NCBI GenBank assembly: GCA_002189035.1
Contig: NEEC01000016.1
Coordinates: forward strand, 124,001-188,000
From: Utricularia gibba
Lineage: Eukaryota; Streptophyta; Magnoliopsida; Lamiales; Lentibulariaceae
Length of the DNA: 64,000 bases
Direction of reading: 5' to 3'
Positions 48,244-60,466 of the stretch are shown here, piece by piece; position 1 is the stretch's first letter; each line of letters opens with the position of its first letter. The notes beneath the pieces were generated by a model. It did no database searches. It was not told the DNA's origin and saw only the letters and a program-made list of their open reading frames with translations. Made by a program: the position numbers and the translations under genes.

Positions 48244-49291
48244 ATGGGCCGGCCGCCGTGCTGTGATAAGGTGGGGGTGAAGAAGGGGCCGTGGGCGCCG
48301 GAGGAAGATATAATGTTGGTGTCTTATGTTCAGGAACACGGGCCTGGGAACTGGAGAGCGGTGCCTAACACTACAGGTGTCTTTCATTATGTCGTTTGTC
48401 TTGATCCGTATGTTGGCGTTTAACGTTTTCTGGCGGAGCAGGGTTGAGGAGGTGCAGCAAAAGCTGCAGACTGAGATGGACGAATTACCTCAGGCCGGGG
48501 ATTAAAAGAGGGAGCTTCTCCGATCATGAGGAGAAGATGATTGTGCAGCTACAGGCCCTGCTGGGGAACAAGTAATGCAGATGGGGGTTTTTGATGGTGG
48601 AATTGTGTTGTTTTAACGGTGATGATGGTTCTGAATTTCGGTGTTTTGCAGATGGGCAGCCATCGCTTCGTATCTTCCGGATAGAACAGATAACGACATT
48701 AAAAACTACTGGAACACGCATCTGAAGAAGAAGCTGAAGAAGCTAAAAACTGATGACGAGCCGTCTTCCGCCACGGCGCCGCCGCCGGCCCAGTCGTTGT
48801 CAAGGGGGCAATGGGAGCGGCGTTTGCAGACGGATATAAAAACCGCGAAACAAGCACTCGAGGATGCCTTATCATCGGAAAATCACAACACCCAGGTGTG
48901 CAAACCTCTGGCGGCGACTTCAAAGACAACCCCGTGCTACGCTTCCAGCACCGAAAACATATCGAGATTGCTGAAACAGTGGGAGAAAAGCAAAGCGCTT
49001 CAGCCCCAGGATTCTCGATGCTCGAGCACCCAGAATTCATCCAATAACCCGACGGCGGCGATGGATTCCTCCTGCAGCGGCGAGACTCCGACCAAGATCA
49101 AGACGGAGAAAGCGGCATCCGCAGACTACTGCGCCATACCGCATCATCAGTCAGAGATTTTACGGCCCACATGTTCCCCGGTCGATATTAAACCGGATCC
49201 CACCGCCTTTTCGATGCTCGAAAGCTGGCTTTTCGAGGATCAAGGGAAGGATTACTTCTCCCTGGATGGGAATGCGACGGAATTGTTTTAA
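48244..49291 (+). CDS. R2R3-MYB, subgroup 1 (MYB30/94/96 type)
   Basis: Three exons (48244-48376, 48442-48571, 48652-49291) with very short introns (65 and 80 nt) give 300 aa. The N-terminus [17 protein letters not shown] and the R2R3 region (R2 about 14-63, R3 about 67-116, with [17 protein letters not shown]) are typical of subgroup 1. After the DNA-binding domain, [18 protein letters not shown] (from about 140) and [12 protein letters not shown] match MYB30/94/96 and separate it from MYB60, which lacks the first motif. The C-terminus [11 protein letters not shown] resembles the MYB96 tail. Family members activate very-long-chain fatty acid and cuticular wax genes and act in drought/ABA and pathogen cell-death responses. 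Intron positions match the standard R2R3 pattern. One change, RRCSKSC instead of LRCSKSC, is at a position where Leu is usual. Confidence 0.93.
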
Positions 49292-50912
49292 ATTCCTCTT
49301 ATTTTCAAACCAAATCACAATTCTTTCTTTCTTCTTCCCTGTCTGAACCAAGACACTCTTCACTTCACCAGTTGTCTTTTTACATTGATTCGAAGTTGAA
49401 TGCTACATGTATTATTACAACTAGGACTGCGTTGCCTCCTCAATCCCACTCCATTCAACATCGCTTCTGTCCGTTTCTGGCTGCATTCAGCAAGCCCCAG
49501 TCGTCCAAGTTGCCATGGCGCAGCAGCAACTGGAACGAAGTTGCTCATCGGCGGGTGCCATGGCCTCGACCGCCGAGCAGCGCTTCCCTCCGGGCGGGCG
49601 CATTCATTAACATCTCGCAAAAAGCAACGTAACAACTTTCAATACTCAGAACAGAGACTTGAATACCCCGCCACAGAAGTCAAACCAGACAAATTTGTAT
49701 CGTCATCATCACCACACCACACACCCAACTTTAATGGCCTGACTCTGCGGTGCACCGCAGTCCATTATTTTGCACGGCACACTATCATAATCGGTGAACA
49801 ACAAAGTGTTTCCTTCTCTTTTGCTTCATTTCACCGGTTCCTTGAATGCAGAAGAAGCACGTGAAGTGGCGTGGCGGATCAGAGCCATGAACGCAGACGC
49901 CATCAAAATGTATGAGTGGGGTCGGGGTGCAGCCCAGCTCAGCTCAGCTCCATCAACAGGGAGCCTCCCTAATCTACCAAATTATGCATCTTGATACTAA
50001 AACTAGAAGCCTAGGGCTAGGGCTAGGGGGATGTGGCGGGGCGGCCTACTCGTGTTGGGAGTTAAGAATATTTGGTGTGCATCAATTATAATTGTGAATC
50101 TAGTAGTCAGCCTACACCCCACTCCTAATTAATGATTTACACTCTCCATTATTCACTAATAAAACATACACAAGTCCCCAATTTAATGCTAATCACGTTT
50201 TTTGCAGATTGAAGTGAAAAAGGGTGCCACCCGCTGGGGTCCACTTTAGGACCAAATTTTCAGAAAATGTGAATGATAAATAAAATAAAATAATATCATG
50301 TAACTTTAAAAAAAGATTACGTAATAAGATATGAGAAATCAATTTTCAATGATATAGAAAATGACCATTCACATCAAAGATGCGAACTTTGATTCCTTCA
50401 CAATCTAGAAGTAAAAAAATTAGAAAAGAAAATTGAAGAAATGAATTTGAAATAGATAAGGCAAACGGATAGTATTAAAAAAATGTTAGAATGAGAATCA
50501 TAAATTGTGATAAGCAAAATAATTCATTTTTCATTTTTATTATGAAAAATGAAAAATAGCTGTATTATGTATTAAATTTTTTTTTTTTTTAGAATGAGAA
50601 AAATAAGAATGATACCGAAAATAGCCTTAAATTAGGCCAGACTCCACGACGCTTCTGAATTGCCGCGGGCTCAATCGGGAGTGTGGGCTGGTGGATACCA
50701 CTCCAGAATTCGGGCAGCCCAGAGATGTCAAGCCCAGGCTGACATGGCCCATAAGGTTTTGAACATTAATAAATATTGGTCTAATAAACCCAAAAAATGC
50801 TGATAAATGGTAAATTTATCTGTTTGGGCATTTTGACCAATAAAACCCTTCAATCCGCAAGAAGAAGATGGGATTAGGATTCTTGTCCATTTAGTTTTGC
50901 TTGGACTATTTG

Positions 50913-51102
50913 TAAGATCATATTGATTGATTTACGGAAATGATGACGTGGTTTCCGTTATTGAGTTTACACGAGTAAATTCAGTTTACTCAAAATGATT
51001 TTCGACATCATATAATTCAGAATAAAAATGATTTTCATAAAAATAAAATTGATTTCCACAAATACATGTCAGCATTTCCGGAAATAAGTAAAGAAATATG
51101 TA
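50913..51102. mobile_element. MITE-like element, copy 2 (decayed)
   Basis: The interior matches copy 1 at 43,371-43,534: both share ATTGAGTTTAC, TCAAAATGATTT, CAGAATAAAAAT and AAAAATAAAATTGATTT in the same order and strand. This copy carries about 19 extra bases near 50,975 (GAGTTTAC repeated around CACGAGTAAATTCA), and its terminal inverted repeats have diverged. Confidence 0.6.
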
Positions 51103-53070
51103 ACAAGGTGGAATAAAGAGGTTTTGACTACCCCAAGTCAATAGTCTTCATTAGCAGAATTGTGTAATAATATGAGGTTTTGTAGGAGAAGAGGAAGGGA
51201 AGAAAGAAAGGGGCGCAGGGGTGAGTAAATGCGGTTGCAGAAAGCATGTGGCAAGAATGAGACGAAGCCTGACATCCGTAGCCAGCAGACCCCCCCTAAA
51301 TTTTATAATCATGTGGGCCCCCAATAAACCACACCCCCACCCCCTTTTATTATGTTTCCATCTTCAAACATGAAAAAAAAAAAAAGAAGCAAGCTCTTTT
51401 GTTTGTGTTTTTTTTAATTCTTGAAAAATAAAAGCAAGTAAAGACAGCTCTGTGTGTGAAAAATGAATTGGGAATGGAGGAGCATTTAGGGCAATTTGTG
51501 TCCGTTACCTGCTCCTAACTACGCTGATGTGGAGGAATGGAGTGGAGCCCACCATGCACTCTCTGACTTACACATGCGCCCCACTTAACTGAGGGTTTGT
51601 TTGAAAATAATTTATACTTTTTATAAAAATATTTAAACATTATTTTTTAAAAAAATTACGAATACTGTTAATAGAAATGCTTATCAAAAACAGATGTTAT
51701 ATGCAAAAATATATTTTATTTTGTGCTAATCATGATTGAAGTAACTTAAAGTAGTATTTTGTTAAGACTCAAGATGTCATTCTCCTGTAATGTTGCATGT
51801 GTTTGTATATTTAAAGTTAGTATTAAAATAGACGTGTCATGTTGGGAGAAAAACCTCATTCATCTATGTAATCCCTTTATAGGATCAATGTAGTCTTCAT
51901 CGGAGAAGGTGAACATTGGATCGTAATATGTTAACATACCCGAAAACCCTTCTAAGTATTGTTAGCATCTCACGATACCAACCACACCTTCGAGCTAATA
52001 GCGACCTGAACATCAAAAGAGGAATGCCAAAGTGCGTTGGAAGAAAAGCCACTACGGGAAAGAGCTCCGATGAAACAGTGAAATCCCGGAGCGCTGGAGA
52101 AGACAGTGCAAATAATTAAATACAATGATCATTCTAATCTTCTATAAATTAGAACTTAAACTGTGAGGATTAGATATGTTAAATTGACAATATCATGAAC
52201 GTTAAGGATATTGATATCTTCATTGCTACAACTCAGACATCTACTATTTCTAAGCTTATTGCCATGGGGAAGGTCCTTGAAAACCATCTTATTCATTCAC
52301 AGTCAAGCTCTTTTTTCAATGTGAGTTGTACTCTTCATTTTTTTGTTTTATTTTATATTAGAAAAATATTATACCATTTTCAATTAACCAAGGGTAGGGT
52401 ATGGTTAATGGATTCAACTCATCCAATCAAAATAAGACCAAAATAAAATAACAATAAATAAATAAATAATTTATGGACAAAACGCGCCCGATTTTTACCA
52501 ACTCTCTGTGGAAAGAGTTAATGTGAGGGAAAAAAGTGGACCCGCGTGTTCAATCAATTCAGTCTCAACGCGAGAGCCGGTCCGCGGCCCCACCAATAAA
52601 TCACCTTTTTTTTATGTTTAATTTTACCAAAATATTCAGTTTTATTTCTTCCTAAAAAGTAAAAATCATGCTCCTGACAAATCATGTTGCTCACGCCTCC
52701 GCCCGCGCTGTCCATTGACGAGACTTTGTCTCCCTTCCCTTTTGAATAATTTCAAAGTTATTACAAAATCAGTTTTATTATCAATTATAAATTCTACTTT
52801 TTTTGGGCCACTTGTGTGTAATTACCACCAAATAGACTACCCGAAATAGGATGCTAATGAAAGTGAAAAGAAAGTAACTTTACGTTCTGTTTTATTTCTC
52901 ACCAAGGAGCAGCCAACCAACCAAGCAAGCAAGCAGACCACTAGTCAAAACTCTTAATAATGGGGAAAAGTAACTCCTCCTTTTTTTCTTTTTTGGCAAA
53001 TAATGATGTCATTGCATGAATCGGGTATTGTCTGTCATTCATTAGTCACCAGCCTGCGCCCAGAATCCAA

Positions 53071-53100
53071 TCTAATCTAATCTAATCTAATCTAATCTAA
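53071..53100. repeat. (TCTAA)6 microsatellite
   Basis: Six perfect pentanucleotide units, with partial units at either side. Confidence 0.95.
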
Positions 53101-53473
53101 TCGCATGCTGCCGTGGGATAACCACCAACCGCCATGATTGTAAAGGGAAATGACGCATCACTCAATAATTATCTCATCCAGAATAACGTATTACATTTGT
53201 TTTCTTTCTGTTGTGTCTCTCTTCAGACCCGAGAGTAGGATAATTAACTTGGAAGTGCCAACCCCACGTTGGTGCCGTTGAGTTTTCGGACAGGGGAATG
53301 GGTTCTGTTTCAGGGATCCTACAAAGAGACAAGATGAGTTCTGGTTGTTGGAGGCCTGGTTAAAGAGAGTGATTAGAGATTGATTAAGTGATTTGGGTGG
53401 GGAACATCTAAAGGAAATGAATTAGAATTAAGACACTCGGGGATCTAGAAGCTAGCTATCTGTCTCTGCCGAT

Positions 53474-54424
53474 TTAAGAAGAAGATGGAGAGCCGTTTGT
53501 AGTGCCTGGAGCTGAATGGTAGCTGTTGAGTTGGATGTCGTCTTGGGTGTATGCTGCGGCGGTGGAGGAGGGAAGCGGCGGCGGTGGCGGCTGCGGGAGC
53601 AGGGGAGTGGTCTCCGGGGGTGGATGGAGGGAGTCTTTTCTCCCTAGAGCGTTTTTGTTATTGTGCATCCATACTTTGAAGACGCCTTTATCCACGCCCA
53701 TGCCACTGCAAGATTCGTTGATCACATCTTCGTCTTTCTTTTGCATTTTCCACCCCACTTTCTCCGCGAGTTCCAGCATTTTTTCCTTCTGGTACTGGGT
53801 GAATTTCGTGCGGAATCTTTTCCGGCTTCCGGAGCTGAATATCGCTACGGCGGCGGGGTTGCAGGGAGCGGAAGCTAGGGAGCTGTTTCCTGGCGGTGCG
53901 CCGGATAAGCCGTGGCTGAGGGCCAGAAGGGTATGGGTCGCAGATGGGTAGTAGGAAGATGAAATCGGAGGAGGCGACGGCGAATTTACTGGGCTCCCAC
54001 TGCTGTTCCCCCCTTGAATCTGCGGCGGTGGAGGGTGATGCCGGTGAAGAGGGTGGTACTCTAAAGCAGGGACATCATTCGGCCGCGGGTCATCTGGCTC
54101 CCGGCGGTGAAAGTTACGGTGACACCCACAGGCGGCGCATTTCAAAGAGGTGGGCTCCGCCGGGTTCGAATTCGGGGACGGCATAAATTCCCCACATCCA
54201 TCCACGGCGTGGCCACCGATGCTCGCGGCGTGGTTCTTCAGACACTCCCTGTAGTTAACCACCACCGGTTGGTGGCTGTGGTTGTCTTGGTTCACGGGCG
54301 CCGGTTGTTGGTGCCGCTTTAAAACGCCGTTGGTGAAAGGGGAGGGCTTCGCCGGTAGCATCCCCGTCGGAGTCGCCGTCTCAGCTTCTGGTGTTTTCAC
54401 TGTTGAATTACCTCCCAAATCCAT
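53474..54424 (-). CDS. Zinc-finger homeodomain (ZF-HD) protein, ZHD1-4 type
   Basis: A single exon of 316 aa; ZHD genes are usually intronless. The ZF dimerisation domain spans about 56-108, with [20 protein letters not shown] and [14 protein letters not shown] carrying the conserved Cys/His pattern. The homeodomain covers about 200-263 ([16 protein letters not shown] to [11 protein letters not shown]). Between them are His/Pro-rich text and SPPPISSSY, a motif of the ZHD1-4 group. The C-terminus is Pro-rich (about 268-286). These proteins dimerise and bind ATTA-core sites, acting in floral and vegetative development and stress; several are repressed by MIF mini zinc fingers. The ATG at 54424 (MDLGG) was chosen because upstream in-frame codons begin with TTG. 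Antisense ORFs over this GC-rich gene are shadows. Confidence 0.94.
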   Translation of the reverse strand: MDLGGNSTVKTPEAETATPTGMLPAKPSPFTNGVLKRHQQPAPVNQDNHSHQPVVVNYRECLKNHAASIGGHAVDGCGEFMPSPNSNPAEPTSLKCAACGCHRNFHRREPDDPRPNDVPALEYHPLHRHHPPPPQIQGGNSSGSPVNSPSPPPISSSYYPSATHTLLALSHGLSGAPPGNSSLASAPCNPAAVAIFSSGSRKRFRTKFTQYQKEKMLELAEKVGWKMQKKDEDVINESCSGMGVDKGVFKVWMHNNKNALGRKDSLHPPPETTPLLPQPPPPPLPSSTAAAYTQDDIQLNSYHSAPGTTNGSPSSS

Positions 54425-55924
54425 GGACCCCGAACACAATCCTCACTCACATGGAACGAAACAACACTTGATTTCAATTCTTCCAGTTCCCCAGATTAAC
54501 ACTACAGAAGAGGCCCCTAAACACGGAGACGGAAAACAGGATTCAGGGAAGGAAGAAGACGAGATGAGAGGAGGGACAAAAGAAAGAACTGCTTCCTCTG
54601 TCGATGACGACGCTGTAGATATTAAAAATACACGTTTCGTGGTTGTCCTTGTTAACCAGTAACCACTTGCCCTGATTTTGATATTTATTTTGTTTTTATT
54701 ATTTCACCCCAATCGAAAACAATTTTTTTTAATAAACAAACCTTAAAAAAAAAGAAAAATGTTCATCCCGTGTTGTAAACTCTGGTTAATTTTTTACCCT
54801 GGTAGAGTAAACCCTAATTCCCATACGCCGGAATCGGAGTGACAAAAGTTGACCGGTTCAAAGAAATTGTGTTGAATTTGGTCAAATATAAGTTTCGTGT
54901 CCTTAATAAATTAATCATATAAGTCACTGGCTGTCAAGTGTCAACACAAATGTCTGGTTGAGAAGAAATGAATGCGCAAGGCTTAAGATAAAAACAAAGC
55001 TTGTAGATTTAAATTTGAATTATGTTTTAATCACATAAAAATATTTATCAATTTCAAAAACATTTTAAATTATTTTCCCTAGCAATTATTGAACTGGAAG
55101 TATTTAATTAATTCCTTTTGAAATAGTAAACTGTGGGTCCAGAAGATTATCTTCAGAATACTAATATTTTCCCTCAGAAAAAAAAAATCAGATTATATTT
55201 TAAAACACAAGAGTACTGAAGTGGCTGGTCCCGGTTTGTAAATGAGGGACAAATTAGTAATTGACGTGTATCCCGGAAAATGAGTGGATATTTAACGGGA
55301 AAATAAATAGATAATAATAAAAAAAAAAACAGGAAGGAAATTATGTGGAGTCGCGGTCACGCTGAAAACCACAGGCTGATGTTTAATGATCTAAGGGTGG
55401 TAAAATTGGCAGGATGCTGAGTACTGATCCGGACCGTTGGGGTGGCAACTGTGGGGGCAAAATTGTCATATTGCTGTAACACTTTTGTCGGATCCATGGA
55501 ATTCTGGGACGACCGCCCCGTGATTTACATTTAATCAGAATACTAAACCTGTTTAGGGTCAATAACTAATCGTGTTTAAGATTCAAATTGGAGCTTCCAT
55601 TCTGCCACGTGTTTCTCGAGATGCTTTCGTCTTCCACGTATTGCATACGAATCCGTGTTGCTGATCCTCAATTGCCCTGTTATTAACTTATTTCTAATCA
55701 TCACAAGACAAACTAATTTATTACAAAATTGATGGGTTGCAATAAATAAAAGACATCCCTTTTATTAATTAATGTAACCCACAAATAGAAACCACAAGTG
55801 TGTGATCATACAAACTCATGTGTCTTAGAAATCTGATCCTGTTTTTGTTGTAATATATATATAAAACAGGGATCTGGGATTTTAAAAAAATCCGGTTTAC
55901 GTTGGCTGTAAGACGGTTCCCCAG

Positions 55925-56022
55925 TGAATGGGCTTTTGTCCGGGTTGGGGAACCGGAAGAGCATATGGTATGTAAATGGGCTTTTGTCCGGGTCGGGGTA
56001 GGAGAAGGGCATGGGTGTCGTT
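55925..56022. repeat. Tandem duplication, 48-bp period
   Basis: AATGGGCTTTTGTCCGGG at 55,927 returns at 55,975, followed in both by GT(T/C)GGGG and a purine-rich tail with GAAG. On the minus strand it translates as two 16-residue units, each with the core P(D/N)PDKSPFT. The period is a multiple of three and the copies differ mostly by substitutions. Confidence 0.75.
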
Positions 56023-57795
56023 CTTACATCACTGTCTGCGGTTGCTGTGAAATGTAGGAACCGGAGAGGGAGCAATATTATTTTATTTGATTGTTGGAAA
56101 AGGCGAGGGAGGGGTAGGATGTACTCGGTCGGACATTATGGCATATGGGGTGGATGTCATGCAACACGCAGTGGAGGGTGATGGTGCAAGTTGGATTGGA
56201 TGAATTAATTTGTGGAGAACAACGCATCAACTTCCCTTTCGTCGACTCCTCCCTGATGATGATTATTTGATTCTTGGAGAAAATCATGCTGTCATTGCAC
56301 TAATCCATTGGAATTAGAGCCGTGGTCCTGCGTATGGAGACAACCACAATGCTGGCACTCACTCCATGCCATTAATAAAATGTTACAGTGATGAAAAACT
56401 GCATGTACAGACTACACAGAGAGGAAGGTGGGTTAAATGAACCCTTTCTTTTTTGCTGGTAAAGATCGCTCCCTTTTCATCCAAACGCGGTGGAGCCTCG
56501 ACTGGTTTAGAATCCAGATCGTTCTCCACCCGAGAGAGAGCTTATGGACAAGATAATCTCGCGTAATTAGGGTTCGTCCTATCCAAAGCAGATCTCATGA
56601 ATTATTAAGATAAGAATTTCTTGTCAAAACACAAGGATGATGAGCAAGACCCTTATTTGATGAAGATGATATTATACTCGATGGGTCAAGGGATGCCCGG
56701 TAAGTTTAGAGATTTGATATGTGTTCGATAGATATATCTTCCACATTCATAAAAAATTCACCAATTTATATAGAAGTTTTCTATGATTTGAAGTGTGTTT
56801 GATGGTGTATGCATCGGGACAAAATATTTTGGATGAACTTTGGATGATAATTTTTTGAGAAGGTACTCTTTTGAGTTGGAAAATTAACTTCATCTCTCTA
56901 TTTCTATATATTCATGTCTACAACTTTGTTACACTTGCGTTGGGATTAGATGGGCCTTAAACGGGTCGGCTAATCGGTGACATTGCTGCGTGGGCCGGGA
57001 GCCCCTCTCCCCCGGGGCCGGGTCAATAAATTCGGGTCAACTAGGACCCGCTTGTGTAGCAGAGACAGGGACCCCAAATGGGCAACAGCGTCCTGTCTGC
57101 ATGCTCCCTTGCCATGAACAATGCAAACGCAAGATGAGAGATGAATTCATGACACGAATCGGATCCGGACAAAACCCGTTTAATTTTGATTCGGTTTATA
57201 AAATATTTCTAAAATAATAAATAAATTTTATGATATTAATATTTTTCAAATGTGTTTTATATCTATTTGTTACATACAAAATATTACAAACCCAACCATC
57301 AGTTTTCGAGAAAAAATGGCCTTAGGTGGGTTTGGATCAAGAGACAGACATCAAGATTTTTCAAATAATATGTTGATCGTCAAACTTTTCATCAAAAAGA
57401 TGAATTTGATTAGTAATGTATTATCGACAATCGATACAATGATATTACAATAAATAATTCCATATTAATAAATTAAAGTTTAATAATCAAATATATAATA
57501 AATTATTACTACTTTATTGAACTTAATTTTTTTTTTGTAATTCATATTTTTTATATATTTTGATTTCACGTATACTTGTTTTTAGCTATTGTATCCATAA
57601 TTTCAACAAGTTGTTGATTTTTTCAGTACTCTTCATTTTTTACTACCTCAAACTCTGTTTTTATAGCTACAATATCGAATTCCTTAATTAACTTTGAGCC
57701 ATGGAAATGTTCTGCAATTTGCTTTCGTAGTGATAAAATCCATAATATGCATAAAGAAACTCTACCAACTAAGCTTGGGCCACATGTGTGTTCTG

Positions 57796-58071
57796 CTAGA
57801 CGTTGGCATGGGCTAGAATCGCACCATCATTCATCAATGATACCATAGCCAAGGCCAGGACCCTCCCTTTCTGAAATACAGGATCACTTTTGTGTCGGGT
57901 CGTGTGTTCTGATTCAAGTAGTGGAGGCATGGCTTGAGAGTTCAGGCAAAGGAGAAGTCTTGAGACATGTGTGTTTTGAAGTGTAAAAACCAAGTATGAA
58001 GTTCTGGGCCCATGCAAAAGCAGCATCCTTCTGTGTTTTGTGGAATGAAGGGGCCGGGTCACATAATCCAT
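57796..58071 (-). CDS. Small ORF, 91 codons, unrecognised
   Basis: An ATG at 58071 opens an uninterrupted 91-aa frame starting MDYVTRPLHSTKHRRM, in a spacer that is otherwise too AT-rich for long ORFs. No transit peptide, membrane segment or domain is evident. There is no second exon I can link to it. It may be chance or a fragment of a lost gene. Confidence 0.2.
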   Translation of the reverse strand: MDYVTRPLHSTKHRRMLLLHGPRTSYLVFTLQNTHVSRLLLCLNSQAMPPLLESEHTTRHKSDPVFQKGRVLALAMVSLMNDGAILAHANV

Positions 58072-58823
58072 TCCTCCCAAATCATGCGTTAGTTAAGCGG
58101 GATCGCGCATTTAAGTGGAATGAATGAATGATTGTACATGAGAACTAGGGTCTAGGAATAGGAACCCCTCCCCTCATCTTGGGACTCATCAGCCCGGTTC
58201 CTGGGAACCCCTGATTTTGATTTCGGTTCAAAATGGGAATGAGAACTCTACCATCTCCGGTTCAAAATATTAAAATTTTCCTCATAAAAACATTTTTTTT
58301 TGTTAATTTCTCACTTATGGTAGGTACACCAATAACGATATGAAAATTTCAGATCAAAATGCATATTATTTTTAATTAATTTTCATTTTTATCCTCATTT
58401 GAACCTGATCTTAAAAAAATAAGAGTTAAATTTTATTCGTTCTATGAATGGAATGAAAAGCAAGAAAATAATTTTCAAAATCAGATCGTGCTATTTTTTT
58501 TTGAAAAATATATTAGAAAAAAAGTATGGACAAAAATAAATTACCATTCACATTAGAAAATACAAATTTCGGTAGTATCTTCGGATCGAAATTGTAATGT
58601 GCAATTGAAGTAGAAAATTGAAATAATAATATAACATAAGAATAACAAATTTATAATGAATAAAAAAGTATATATAAAATAGAAAATCTATAATTTTTTA
58701 TATAAAAAATTGTTTTTCTAAAAATTTATAAACCATAGTGAGTCCCGGAACCCAACCGAACCAACACTAATACAATCCCCACCGAACATAAATAATTTAT
58801 TAGGAGGAATGGGAATAGACATT

Positions 58824-58883
58824 GTATTATTATTGTTACGATGATTATTATTATATATTATTATTATTATCATTATTATTATT
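58824..58883. repeat. (ATT)n-rich imperfect microsatellite
   Basis: Repeated TTA/ATT units with a few interruptions over about 60 bases. Confidence 0.9.
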
Positions 58884-60466
58884 GAACTATGTAATTATAT
58901 AGAAGTACGTGGCATCAGTCCGAGGTGATATTTAAATAAAAAAAAATATGACTTTATTTAATGAATTAAATTCTGGTTTTAGCAATGAAGGACCATGCTA
59001 ATTAATGTCAAAACCTAGAACGCAGCATCATGTCTTGTCCAAACCACGCCACCACCATTTCTCAACGCCATGTATTACATCTGCCCATTTTGTATCACAA
59101 TTTAAAATACATTATATATTAATAAAAATAAAGTATTGTCTTTACCCTCTTCTAGGGATGATGAGACTCATGACTTTATGTATTTTATTATTTTCAAATT
59201 ACAATCATTTATTTTTTTAATTCAGAAAAGGAAAGAATGAATCAAATTGGAAAATCTAGCCATTTGATTTTAATGTTTTTTTTCAGGTTTATATTTAATT
59301 TACACACACATAACTGTGTGCGTTCTTAATGTTCATTAAACTGGGTCAAAGTGTCAGCCAAGACCCTAGTTTCCAGACCTAGGGCATAGGGCCTTGTTCG
59401 TACAAACCCCCGGGGCAGGCCCCTTACGAACTACTCACCCAGCCCCCCAGGCCCCCAGATGATGATACTTCCTTTTCTTCTTATCCAAAAATAATATAAT
59501 ATAACAACAATAGTTTATCATCAAATTGAAAATTATTCTATTGTTTTTTTTTCCCAAACTTGATAAACTCCCATTATCATGCACGCATGTTGTGTTAGAA
59601 ACGGGCAACTATGTTCTTAAACTGGACACGTAATGTGATTGGAAAGGTTGTTTTTAACTAAGACTAACGAAATGGGGCTGCAACGCTTTCGAGATTACTA
59701 CCAAACCATGTGGGAATCCTCCTATAACTGAAACTAACTAACTTACTCCCACTCCTCCTCTCTTCCCCCACACCACTCTAAAATTCCACTTACACCCTAC
59801 CTAGATACCCCTACCCCCACTTTCTCCGAGGGCATTTCGGGAAGATTGTTTGTTATCACATAGGGTAGGGGTATGTGTACCCTTTTTTTTTAACCTTCAA
59901 TTCTCATGTTGCTACTACCTATGGGGTCTTGTAGTTGTGTAGCTGAAAGTGCACACTTTACTTGACTGTAGAGGCTAATGGTGAGCACCCCCTTTGATCT
60001 AAGAAGAAGAACAATGTGATGATTGATGAAACGTGATATGTGAATAGTGAAATGGTTTGGTTACTGTCGTACTTGAAGGCGAAAATGACAAGCCGAAATG
60101 GGGTAAAATGGAAATGCAAGAGGACTAGAGAGTTTTTGCCCCTTGGGGAATGCATATTTCTTGTGCCGGTGCTTCAAGGAGAGGTGTTTTGATGATGGAT
60201 GGATTCATTTCAGCTCAGAGGACAAGACATTTACGTTGGGTGGTGGGGGCGAATAAGTCAAAATAGAGGCCGTGGCCCCCCACGAAAGAAATTCGAAGAA
60301 AAAAACACCACCCACTCGGAGCCAGGCCCCCCCTCCACCTCCTCCTCCCACTCTCTCTTGAAAATGTCATTCATGTGGTTTTCTCGGATTGTGTTCCCAG
60401 AAGCCCCACTTTGTCTCTGCCATCATCATCATCATCTCTTGCCTGTAGTAGGAAGAGCATGCAGTC

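Larger units (their letters stand above)
49292..53473. other. Spacer between MYB and ZF-HD genes
   Basis: Begins with the MYB 3' flank. A GC-richer stretch at about 49,430-49,620 carries overlapping ORFs on both strands without recognisable domains. It also contains the 16-bp palindrome CTGCGGTGCACCGCAG at 49,745-49,760, a (CTAGGG)3 tract at 50,011-50,028, MITE-like copy 2, a (CCAA)3(GCAA)3 run at about 52,913-52,936 and a TCTAA microsatellite. The rest is AT-rich. Confidence 0.55.
54425..60466. other. 6-kb spacer between ZF-HD and MYB genes
   Basis: Mostly AT-rich. It holds a 48-bp tandem duplication near 55,925, a 91-codon minus-strand ORF at 57,796-58,071 and an ATT-rich microsatellite at 58,824-58,883. 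GC-rich patches at about 56,940-57,130 and 59,340-59,460 show no recognisable gene. (CAT)5 at 60,421-60,435 lies in the leader of the next gene. Confidence 0.55.

Noticed and set aside
48699-49040. 113-codon minus-strand ORF opposite the subgroup-1 MYB
   Set aside because: Antisense shadow of MYB exon 3.
53526-53951. 141-codon plus-strand ORF opposite the ZF-HD gene
   Set aside because: It is antisense to a clearly conserved GC-rich coding exon and is a shadow frame.
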